Assembly (NCBI RefSeq): GCF_017982655.1
Contig: NZ_JABXYX010000009.1
Span: forward strand, 56,505 to 120,504
Length of the DNA: 64,000 bases
Origin: Brasilonema sp. CT11
GTDB taxonomy: Bacteria > Cyanobacteriota > Cyanobacteriia > Cyanobacteriales > Nostocaceae
Reading direction: 5' to 3'
Position numbers and translations under genes: made by a program. The notes under the pieces are model-generated. The model did no database searches. It was given only the letters and a program-made list of their open reading frames with translations, and was not told the DNA's origin. How positions within the stretch are numbered: position 1 is the first letter of the stretch; every line of letters starts with the position of its first letter. Below are positions 56,383 to 64,000 of the stretch, piece by piece.

Positions 56383-57252
56383 TTACTGAGCACTCCTCAA
56401 ACTATCGCCAGTTGCCACTGTACCATTGGTGATAACTTGTGCTAAAACTCCCGTCTGTGTGTGTTGAAAATTCTTTTGCAGCAAACTTAACAAGGAGATA
56501 TCACGTTCTCCTGTCTCTGGATTGACTTCTATATTTAAGCAGCGATTAATCCTGGCTGTAATAACAATCCGCGCGGTACCAAGCTGCATTTGTTTGCCTA
56601 CCCAGTCAAATTCTCCCCAAGCGGGTACATTATCTAAAACAATATTAGGACGGAAACGACGAACATCTACTTGTTGTCCTGCTATCTCACTCAAATGGTT
56701 GAGAGTTGCTTGACTGACAAGAGAGATATGCACAGCTTCCCTGTCAGGGTATCGAGTTTTGCCAAACTTTCCTACAACTTGCAAGGGTGCGCGATTTGGA
56801 TGTCTAGCAACTTGACTGGGGTAAATTCCTGCCAGGTATCCTGTGAAGAAGGTTGCAATGCTGTCGCGTCCACTTGTGCTATTCGTATCAGCAACCAATA
56901 ATTCTACGCCTTTGCGCTTTACTGTTAAAGTGCTAGTCGCTGCTTCATAATCACAATCTAACGCTGCTAATCCTGCCCAGTCATTTTGCATGGCGAAGTT
57001 GTGCTTCTTCATCCAAGGTACTTTTGTTGAGTCGGGATATTGTGCGTCTTCTTTGAACATTAGGGCAAAAGAGCGATCGCCCGGAATACCATGTCCAACT
57101 TGCAAGTCAACGCAAGTACATTTCTGGGCGCTCAAACCTTTAAATGGATAGATGAATAACTTTTGGACACAAATGTTAGTCATTGGGAATTGGTTGTGAG
57201 TTATTTGGCTTGTAATGAGCGTTTCAGCGCTCACTACGAACCCTTTATCCAT
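56383..57252 (-). CDS. MOSC-domain protein
   Basis: A 289-residue protein with an N-terminal MOSC beta-barrel (VQKLFIYPFKGLSAQ) and a C-terminal MOSC domain (VHISLVSQATLNHL, VDVRRFRPNIVLDN, RINRCLNIEVNPETGERD). The family includes molybdenum-cofactor-dependent amidoxime reductases and sulfur carriers; a conserved Cys is present in RCLNIEV. The start at 57252 has AAGGA nine bases upstream, inside the end of the FTR1 gene, so the two are coupled. A later Met at 57183 would give the usual N-terminus. The role beside an iron permease is not clear. Confidence 0.87.
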   Translation of the reverse strand: MDKGFVVSAETLITSQITHNQFPMTNICVQKLFIYPFKGLSAQKCTCVDLQVGHGIPGDRSFALMFKEDAQYPDSTKVPWMKKHNFAMQNDWAGLAALDCDYEAATSTLTVKRKGVELLVADTNSTSGRDSIATFFTGYLAGIYPSQVARHPNRAPLQVVGKFGKTRYPDREAVHISLVSQATLNHLSEIAGQQVDVRRFRPNIVLDNVPAWGEFDWVGKQMQLGTARIVITARINRCLNIEVNPETGERDISLLSLLQKNFQHTQTGVLAQVITNGTVATGDSLRSAQ

Positions 57253-57257
57253 TTTGG

Positions 57258-58226
57258 CTAATCCTTTAGAGAACCCATCGATTTCTGTGCTGCTGACTGC
57301 TTTTTAGGACGACCACTTCCTGTACCAATGATACTACGCAAATACAAACCACCAACTGTTACTAAAAACAGGACATATCCCACTGCTTGCACAACATAGA
57401 GATATTGCTTGTAACCAAACAAAGCATTAAGAATAACGCCAGGGAACTTTTCATCAGGCAAGATGTTGGAAGTATTCCAAACCATTGGACCTAAGATACA
57501 AGAGCGAATTCTCGTGAACCGTTCGTAATAAAAACAAAGACCTTCTGAGGCGCGATTACTAAGAGCAAGGGTAGCAAAACCTTCGTCAAACTTCTGCAAA
57601 GCTGTCACCACTAAGCCCGCCACAATCAACACCAAGAAAACACCCATGACTTGGAAAAATTGGCGGATGTTAATTTTAACACCCCATCGAAATAACAACA
57701 CACCAATTAATACTGCGACTGCAATACCAGCAACAGCGCCAAAACCAGGAACAAGCCCTTGTTGAAGATTAGCAGCAACGAACAGAACCGTTTCAAAACC
57801 TTCGCGTACAACGGCAATAAATACTAAACTGAAAACACCCCAACCAGCATATGAGTCCTGTTTTAAAGCACTTGTTACCGCTCCCTCAACTTGAGCCTTC
57901 ATAAATTTGGCTTGTTTGGTCATCCAGATTAGCATCCAGCTGAGCATAATGATTGCTAACAGGCTGAACACACCTTCCATTATTGGCTCAACCACGGATG
58001 AATACTGGGGATTAATTGCACTAAGTGCTTGAACCACCCAAGTGAAAAGAAAACCTATGAGTGCGCTGACAATAATGCCAACACCGACACCAGCATAAAC
58101 CCAAGGATTGAGTCGGGATTGCTTAGCTTTTTTTAGCAAAGCCAGTACAATACCAACTACCAGAGCAGCTTCTACACCTTCTCGCAGTGTAATCACAAAA
58201 GTGGGTAAGGCAGCACTAAAGTTCAT
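57258..58226 (-). CDS. FTR1-family high-affinity iron permease
   Basis: A 322-residue membrane protein with about seven helices and both REGxE iron-binding motifs: REGVEAALV (about 15) and REGFETVLF (about 141). This is the Fe(III)/Fe(II) permease of the EfeU/FTR1 family, which works with a periplasmic partner. A HhH lipoprotein gene lies upstream on the same strand and could be that partner. AGGA lies six bases before the ATG. The downstream MOSC gene follows after five bases. Confidence 0.93.
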   Translation of the reverse strand: MNFSAALPTFVITLREGVEAALVVGIVLALLKKAKQSRLNPWVYAGVGVGIIVSALIGFLFTWVVQALSAINPQYSSVVEPIMEGVFSLLAIIMLSWMLIWMTKQAKFMKAQVEGAVTSALKQDSYAGWGVFSLVFIAVVREGFETVLFVAANLQQGLVPGFGAVAGIAVAVLIGVLLFRWGVKINIRQFFQVMGVFLVLIVAGLVVTALQKFDEGFATLALSNRASEGLCFYYERFTRIRSCILGPMVWNTSNILPDEKFPGVILNALFGYKQYLYVVQAVGYVLFLVTVGGLYLRSIIGTGSGRPKKQSAAQKSMGSLKD

Positions 58227-58407
58227 TCTTTGTCCTTTTTCTTTTGTTCTGGGTGCGAATGAGGCAGTGCACCTTTACGACTTTAAGCGTTGAGTGCACC
58301 TGCCGTTCATGAGTCGTTTTATTTCACTCATGACTAATGACTAAATAAGCAATAACTATTCAGTGAAATCGCGCAACATCTTTTTCAGTTACAAACAATT
58401 CAGAATA

Positions 58408-59442
58408 CTATCCCTGTGCAGATGTGCTGGAACTATCTGTTATTTTTTGAGAATTTTCCTCAATGGTTTTTATCAGCTTGGTAACATCCCCAGGGGTTTT
58501 GACTGGTGCAGCTGGCGGAATAGCAGAGGGCCAAACTTTTATCAGTTCAGCCATACTGGTTTCAATTGCTTTATGTTCTTGGGGATGATCTTTAGTCAGT
58601 TTGTTAGAAATTCCTTTATATAAGTCATCCGCATAAGTGACAAAACCTCGGGAATCTTGATACTCAATCTCTGCAGCAATTTTGCCATTTGCGATCGCCG
58701 CACCATATTCTGAGTTAGCTGAATCTAGCAATCCGTTCACGACTTGTAGTACGAATCTGGGTTGCGATCGCTGATCTGCTGGTAAAGCGTTTACAGCGTT
58801 ATCAACTGCTTGCATAGAGGAGGCAAAATCAGTTTTGACCTTGGGACTTTTGGGATTGGATTTGACGAAATCTTGCAAACTAACCAAAGATGTCTTAAAT
58901 TCTTTGACTTTGCGCTCATTTAATTGGTCTTCTACATCAACATAAATCTCTTCAACTGGATGACCAATATGAGGTTCTGCCTTTTTGGGCTGATTTTGAT
59001 CCAACAGTTCTTTTGCTACCAAAAGGTGTCCTTTCATCAGTCCCAGTTTGGTCATGTAGTCCACATCTTTTGGTTCCCCAGTTAGAACGACTTCCTGAGT
59101 CGTAACCTGATCCTTAATTTTGTCGAATTGCTCCTGAGTAATCACCTTTTTAGAAACTAAGTCCTCAGGACTACTATAAGGACGACCTGCTTGAATTTTA
59201 TTTGATAATGCTGGAACAGCAAGCTGTGCCTCAAACTTATCCAATTCCGACAGGATAGCATTGTTGATGTTGATTTTCTTTTTGCTGCTGTGTCCGCTAT
59301 GACTAACGGCTTCAGTCGCCTGGGGACTGGAGTTAGCCGCTGGTGCTGTTGAATTTTCTGCGGTTTGTGTACCGTTACAAGAAGTCAAAGCGAAGATGAT
59401 TGCACTAGCTATAGTTAGGCATATGTAACGAAATTTTCTCAT
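58408..59442 (-). CDS. Helix-hairpin-helix lipoprotein upstream of FTR1
   Basis: A 344-residue protein from the ATG at 59442, which has AGGAG five bases upstream; a longer frame to 59535 is rejected. The N-terminus is a lipoprotein signal (FALTSC). A helix-hairpin-helix segment follows (KININNAILSELDKFEAQL...ALSNKIQAGRPYSSPEDL), similar to the ComEA/PsbU type. The C-terminal 200 residues are helical, with EPHIGHPVEEIY and HPQEHKAI motifs that could bind metal. It is upstream of the iron permease with a 181-bp gap, so I infer a periplasmic iron-handling partner of FTR1, analogous to EfeO but not homologous as far as I can see. Confidence 0.75.
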   Translation of the reverse strand: MRKFRYICLTIASAIIFALTSCNGTQTAENSTAPAANSSPQATEAVSHSGHSSKKKININNAILSELDKFEAQLAVPALSNKIQAGRPYSSPEDLVSKKVITQEQFDKIKDQVTTQEVVLTGEPKDVDYMTKLGLMKGHLLVAKELLDQNQPKKAEPHIGHPVEEIYVDVEDQLNERKVKEFKTSLVSLQDFVKSNPKSPKVKTDFASSMQAVDNAVNALPADQRSQPRFVLQVVNGLLDSANSEYGAAIANGKIAAEIEYQDSRGFVTYADDLYKGISNKLTKDHPQEHKAIETSMAELIKVWPSAIPPAAPVKTPGDVTKLIKTIEENSQKITDSSSTSAQG

Positions 59443-59986
59443 TTTTGCTCCTAAAAGTGTTTCAAAGGTAATCATTAAAACATTTAAAGTCAGTGCATCA
59501 CCTGAAAAAAGACTCTCACCGTTAAAAAGAAACAAAAAGCTTTGCTACGTAGAATTTGAGACTATCCAACAGCAAAGCAAAGCGCAAGGCACATACTGCG
59601 CTTTGCCTTACAAAACGTGCTGCTTTTTGCATAGCTTTTGTACGAGTGTCAATCTCTGAATTTGACAGTGAATCTTAGATTTTGCTATGATACTTTCCCA
59701 CAAATGATATCATTTTTCAACTACTTGCTAATTTTTTGATTATGATTTAATATAAATTGTTAGTATGTTTGAATGTGTAAAGAATACGGTTTGAGCAACC
59801 ACTCTTCAATTGCCCATACTGCGCTGGGGGATTTGCTTAACTGGTTCCAAGCAAATCAAAGCGAGTAGCAGCTTACCATACAGGCTTCCCCACATCTTGA
59901 ATCACAAAGAATGTTGTCAGGAAACATTTTTCCACGCGAGGGTATTAAGCTCAGTATATATAGCTCTCAAACCGCAAGCTGGAACA
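59443..59986. other. Divergent intergenic region
   Basis: It lies between the HhH lipoprotein gene and the kinase pseudogene. GCAAAGCGCA (59577-59586) and TGCGCTTTGC (59597-59606) form a strong hairpin. No other structure was recognised. Confidence 0.4.
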
Positions 59987-61315
59987 ATGATAATTTGGAC
60001 GCCCAATCAACCACTGCAAAACGGACGCTTCATCATTCAAAAAGTCCTTGGTAGCGGTGGCTTTGGCATTACCTACAGTATTCTCGAACAGCGTACAGGT
60101 AAATTATTTGTCCTCAAAACCCTCAACCACATTCAGCAAAACAGAAAAGACTTCTCGGAACGACAGGTAAAATTTGTCCAAGAGATGACGCGGTTAGCAT
60201 GATGCACTCACCCCCATATTGTGAAATTTGAGGATGTCATCCAAGAAGATGGACTGTGGGGGATGCTGATGGAATATATTGATGGCGTGGATTTAAAGAC
60301 TTATGTTGATGAGCGTGGGCAATTGTCAGAGGATGAAGCTTTACTTTACATTAACCAAATTGGGCAAGCTTTAGAATGTGTCCATCAACAAGGATTCTTA
60401 CATCGGGATATCAAGCCTCATAATATTATCTTGCGCCGTGGGAAACAAGAAGCAGTATTGATTGATTTTGGTCTTGCTCGTCAGTTTAGCACTGGTGAAA
60501 AATCCATCAGCATGACGATTGATGGAACCGACGGTTATGCACCCATTGAACAGTACAGAAGAAAGGGAACTTTTCGTGCTTATACTGATGTTTATGCTTT
60601 AGCCGCAACGTTGTATTTTTTGCTGACTGCTGATGCGCTCAAAGCTGCTGACGAAGACATAGTTTCTGCTCTTCGTCGTAAGTATGATGATGAAGAATTA
60701 CCACCGCCAAAACAATTTAACCCCCAGATTAGCGATCGCGTCAATGAGGCGATTCTCAAAGGGATGGCGTTGGAACCACAAGATAGAGTTCAGACGGTGC
60801 AGGAGTTTAGAGAATTGCTGGGTGTTGCACAAACTCAAGAGACTATCAAGCTCAAAACCGCGAATATGGACTACACCCAACTGCGTGACTTACTCGCAGC
60901 AGGAAAGTGGAAAGAAGCTGATGAAGAAACAGCGCGAGTTATGCTAGCCGTAGCTGGGAGAGAAAAGGAAGGTTGCCTATATTGGAATAGCATTCATAAT
61001 TTTCCCTGTGAAGACCTGCGTACAATAGACCAACTTTGGGTAAAATACAGCAATGGGCGCTTTGGCTTTTCTGTGCAAAAGTGCATTTATCAAAGTGTGC
61101 GTGGAACCAGAAAAGTTGATAAAATTTGGGAAGCTTTCGGCGAGATCGTCGGTTGGAGGAAAGGAGGAAAGTGGTTGCGGTTTAGGGATATTACTTTTGA
61201 CCTACGAACACCCCAGGGACACCTCCCCACGTGGGTGTTTCTCCAATGGCCGAATTTGCATAGGCGGTTGGAGTGGGCGTTTTTACTTCATCATGTCCAG
61301 ACTTGTAAAGTGTAA
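59987..61315 (+). pseudogene. Serine/threonine kinase-GUN4 fusion with in-frame stop
   Basis: An ATG at 59987 opens a Hanks-type kinase with the glycine loop VLGSGGFGITY and the lysine of LFVLKTL. At 60200-60202 a TGA interrupts the frame (TRLA-stop-CTHPHIVKFED), after which the same frame continues with HRDIKPHN (catalytic Asp), IDFGLA and the full C-lobe. From about residue 290 a GUN4-like domain follows (YTQLRDLLAAGKWKEADEET, DQLWVKYSNGRFGFSVQ). One base change (for example CGA to TGA) would explain the stop. Related kinase-GUN4 fusions are frequent in cyanobacteria. It is recently broken, or the base is wrong. Confidence 0.85.
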
Positions 61316-61531
61316 CATCTAGAGCTTACAGACTTTTCTTAAGATTTATATATGAGTTGTTTTCAACGAAGTCTTGCGGGTTCTGGCTTTTCGATACCTG
61401 GCACTGTGTACCTTCGTAATTTATGATGAGTTTTGTAGTACGACGCCACCGACAAACTGCGGATAATAGCAGTTGGCGAGGATAAATTGTTCTGCGATTT
61501 TCTCTATTTCTTCGTTATATTACAGCAATTT

Positions 61532-62535
61532 TCAGGTAAATAGACCACAGTGGTTGAACCAACCGAAGGCATCATCTGAGGTAATACAATTAACAGCATC
61601 AGCCATTGCTTGGTCGAGTAATTCCAGTGTGCGTGCTTCACGAGAACGGAGAAATTGCTTCAATTTTGATAAACATTGTTCTATGGGGGATAAATCAGGA
61701 GAGTAAGGGGGTAAAAACTTGACCCTTCGGCTCCGCTCAGGGTCAAAGCTGAGCGGAGCCGAAGCTTTGACTAATGCACCAACAGACTCAATGGCAATTT
61801 TTACACGCTCCGCGTGATGAACTTTCAGATTATCCATAACCACAATAGCCCCTTTCCACAATTGAGGTGCCAAAACCTGAGTTACATATGTAAGAAATAC
61901 CTCGGTATTGGTGCTTCCAGGCACAGTCATCGCTGCAAGCAACCCATCAAGGTTCAAAGCACCACTTCCCGGAAACATTTCCACCCTTCGTTCCAGGAAT
62001 GCTACCAATTGCTCGTTCGCCATCTACTGCTCTACCAAACAAGCCGCGCAGCGATTGATAAATTCAATCCAGCTTCATCAACAAATATTAGGTTTCGCAC
62101 ATCAATTTTATCTAGCCACCGACGATATTCATGCCGTAATTCCTGTACTCGTGGAGTATCTTGCTCACTTGCATGGAGACTTTTTTTTTACAGCGTAAGT
62201 CTAATTTTTCTACCGCACGATGCATTGTCGAAATGCTGACTCTAATTCCTGTACTTTCCTGTAGGCGATAGCATAACTCTGAAAGCAACAAATCATTCTT
62301 TTCTTCCACCCAAGACTTGATCATGCTTAGATGTTCATCCTGAATAGTTGGTTTTTGGTATCCCCCACGTTGTTTTGCTTCAATTTGTCCACTTTGACGA
62401 TACTGGCGCACTCTTGTTTCGCACAAACGACAAACTTACCTTGAATCTTTCAGCCAACTTGCGTTGCGAGCCTTCCTTGGAGAGCCAAGCTGTAATTACG
62501 CGATGACGCAAATCCCCGCTCGTAAGATACTGGCA
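61532..62535 (-). mobile_element. IS630-family transposase remnant, multiply frameshifted
   Basis: The minus strand encodes an IS630-type transposase in several frames: HTH region GDLRHRVITAWLSKEGSQRKLAERF near 62530-62450, linker RQYRQSGQIEAKQRGGYQKP from 62426, FVDEAGLNLSIAAR near 62070, then from 62023 the DDE part with VVMDNLKVHHAERV and PPYSPDLSPIEQ, ending WFNHCGLFT at 61532. At least three frameshifts separate these pieces. A 40-bp palindrome (61725-61764) is inserted in the DDE part and read as LSFDPERSRR. The element cannot make a functional transposase. Exact ends were not found. Confidence 0.8.
61725..61764. repeat. Perfect palindrome inserted in the IS630 transposase
   Basis: Perfect 16-base arms (CTTCGGCTCCGCTCAG and CTGAGCGGAGCCGAAG) with an 8-base loop. 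It belongs to a palindrome type widespread in cyanobacterial genomes. Confidence 0.85.
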
Positions 62536-62553
62536 TCTAATCAAACTATAACT

Positions 62554-63177
62554 CTAGATCCAGATTTCCGAATTTTCTGTTCGTGGCATGGCAAACAAAT
62601 CGTAGATGTCTCCTTCCCGGTCAGTAATGGTGACTACTTGAATGTCTGGTGGTATTACCCGTTGTGTGACTGTGGCGGCATCTAACCACCGTTGACTTTC
62701 TTTATCTTTGGTTTCACGTTGCCGACGCTGTTTGGCTATACCAATAGTTTCTTTTTCTCGTGCCCATACTTGTTGGTCAATCACTCCTAATGGTATTCCC
62801 TGTGTACTAGCTACAAAAGTTGAATGTACTTTTAAGCCCAGAAGTGATGAATGATCTGTTGGACCTAGACCAATGGTAGCTGGATGACCAGTGAAATCTA
62901 AGTCTGTGGTGTCTTGAATCGCTAAGACCGTATTATGTTGCTTAATTCTTTCTATCGTGCTTATTGTATGGGCTGTGCGGATATCTTGCGGCTGAAAATA
63001 GCGTGAGTTCCAAAAATCATACACCGCTGTTGTTGCTGCAACATTCCCTGATGCTTGCGGCACACTCTCTCCTGGTTGTGACGCAAGGTCTTCAACTATT
63101 TTTACTAAGCGCTTTTTGCGCCGCGAGTCTCCTAGTTGCGCATGTTGCAGTTCGACTGAAGCCCATCTTTCCATCAT
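62554..63177 (-). pseudogene. IS4/Tn5-type transposase, N-terminal part
   Basis: A 207-residue fragment of a Tn5-like (IS4 family) transposase. The N-terminal DNA-binding region is ELQHAQLGDSRRKKRLVKIVEDLASQPGESVPQ, followed by AVYDFWNS, the first DDE aspartate region (VLAIQDTTDLDF) and the second at TITDREGDIYDLF. Intact relatives are about 450 residues; the C-terminal half with the catalytic Glu is missing, and the frame ends next to the IS630 remnant, which probably inserted here. Confidence 0.82.
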
Positions 63178-63435
63178 TCACCCCTCTCAATTAACGTTAA
63201 GCGTTTGCGTAGCGCCCCCTTAGGGGCTAGCTCTGCCGTAGGCAATCGCCTGCTGTATTCATTTCCTCAAAACTCTACACCAAGCTTGGTTTGGCTTATC
63301 TTTAAGTTCCTTGTATTTCTGTTAACAAAGATCCGGGTAATGGATAGTTACTAAGGGGAGGGGCGGTTTTGGCGTCAGACAAAACCGGGGTGAGGTTTAG
63401 AGGGAGTTATAAGCAATTGAATAAACTTGATATGA
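63178..63435. other. Intergenic repeat DNA
   Basis: It contains the repeat GCGTTTGCGTAGCGCCCCCT followed by AGGGGCTAGCTCTGCCGTAGGC (about 63203-63245), and a GTTTTGGCGTCAGACAAAACC hairpin near 63367-63388. No gene was recognised. Confidence 0.45.
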
Positions 63436-63894
63436 CTTCCCCAATGGCTGGACTTTCACACTTTAGTTGAGGGCGGTATTACAATAGAAACACATCTCAC
63501 AAGTCTCGTCGCGCTTAATATAGAGAAAGGCGACGAAAATCTCATAGCAATTCGCGGTTATAGCATTATCAAACTATTAGGAAAAGGCGGTTGTGGCGAA
63601 GCTTATTTAGCACAGCATAATCAAACTAAAAACTTTGTGGCCCTGAAAGTTATGTTACCTGCAATTGCTGCAAATGACTGGGCTGTACAAATGTTTATGC
63701 GGGAGACAGAAAATACGAAAGCGTTGCGACATCCTCATGTGGTGAAATTGCTCGATTATGGTTACTCGGAGAGCATTTTCTTTTTCACAATGGAGTATTG
63801 TGAAGGTGGTACTGTTGCTGACTTAATGGAGCGACAGGGAGGAAAGTTATCAATAGATATTGCTGTCCCAATTATATCATGTCCGGTTGATTAG
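63436..63894 (+). pseudogene. Serine/threonine kinase fragment cut by an IS
   Basis: An open frame without a good start encodes a linker (HTLVEGGITIETHLTSLVAL), then a Hanks-type kinase N-lobe: GYSIIKLLGKGGCGEAYLAQH, the lysine of VALKVM and ALRHPHVVKLLDYG. It stops being kinase-like after DIAVPII, where the sequence ATGTCCGGTTGATTAG begins, and ends at a TAG there. The catalytic loop is therefore absent. The upstream part is also truncated, since the frame opens directly after a TGA at 63433. I read it as the middle of a larger kinase gene. Confidence 0.78.
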
Positions 63895-64000
63895 TTATAA
63901 TAAAGATGGAATCGTTGCAGTGCGTCTACTTACACTATGCCGAAACGGATTGCGATCTGCGCTCCGCGCAGCAGCGAAGCTATCGCCAACTACTTAAGTC
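63880..64000 (+). mobile_element. IS left end and start of transposase, runs off the window
   Basis: The boundary is marked by the abrupt end of kinase similarity at ATGTCCGGTTGATTAGT, a sequence also present alone at 9175-9191. At 63937 an ATG opens MPKRIA, a start used by IS630-type transposases, but the next codons come from a palindromic repeat (GCGATCTGCGCTCCGCGCAG). The element continues beyond 64000, so its family is not certain. Confidence 0.55.

Noticed and set aside
61421..61516. 31-codon minus-strand frame (EKIAEQFILANCYYPQFVGG) beside the IS630 remnant
   Set aside because: It looks protein-like but has no start and is bounded by stops; I could not assign it to the IS or to any family.

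Overview
The window comes from a filamentous, most likely heterocyst-forming, cyanobacterium (Nostocales-like). The evidence is the many copies of the HIP1 octamer GCGATCGC, heptameric tandem repeats in intergenic DNA, several families of palindromic dispersed repeats, a CphB-like phytochrome with its response regulator, a kinase-GUN4 fusion, and cyanobacteria-typical small proteins (DUF3285, DUF6679). No rRNA, CRISPR array or intact prophage was seen. The one RNA gene is tRNA-Asp.

Layout. 0.4-9.8 kb: gltX, tRNA-Asp, phytase-like esterase, a VapBC-type toxin-antitoxin pair, a TM0106/RecB-like nuclease, a class V aminotransferase, a GH29 fucosidase and a DUF4334 protein. 10-24 kb: an accessory island built around NHLP-type peptide export. 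It holds two ABC exporters (one with a C39 leader peptidase), an HlyD adaptor, a MauE/thioredoxin-like membrane oxidoreductase and two double-glycine precursor peptides. Interspersed are a YefM-YoeB module, a decayed AbrB-VapC module, a HTH gene with one in-frame stop, a SulP transporter and a rearranged duplication. 24-30.4 kb: a large hybrid histidine kinase and a bacteriophytochrome-response regulator pair. 30.6-49.5 kb: mostly single genes (subtilase, glycosyltransferase-like, an orphan lytic-transglycosylase-like protein, YjbQ, Nif3, two metallo-beta-lactamase-fold proteins, dgkA, ybeY, prfB with its programmed frameshift, a BON protein, a broken NACHT-WD40 gene, PepSY, PKHD hydroxylase). 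49.8-55.4 kb: an alkanesulfonate operon (ssuA, ssuD, ssuC, ssuB) followed by a zinc-ribbon PstS-like protein. 55.4-59.4 kb: a Kir channel, a MOSC protein, an FTR1 iron permease and a HhH lipoprotein. 59.9-64 kb: decaying DNA with a kinase-GUN4 pseudogene, IS630 and IS4/Tn5-type remnants, and a second kinase cut by another IS.

The most notable system is at 18.4-23.8 kb. The 99-residue peptide at 21756-22055 joins a bacteriocin-type leader ending in Gly-Gly to a core that closely resembles the chaplin domain of Streptomyces hydrophobic surface amyloid proteins, including both cysteines at chaplin spacing. It is encoded between an HlyD adaptor, a C39-peptidase ABC exporter and a membrane protein with a CxxC thioredoxin-like domain. 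I infer a one-step secretion and disulfide-formation route for a chaplin-like surface peptide in a cyanobacterium. The exporter gene also carries an 8-bp tandem repeat in its coding sequence, so a copy-number change would frameshift it.
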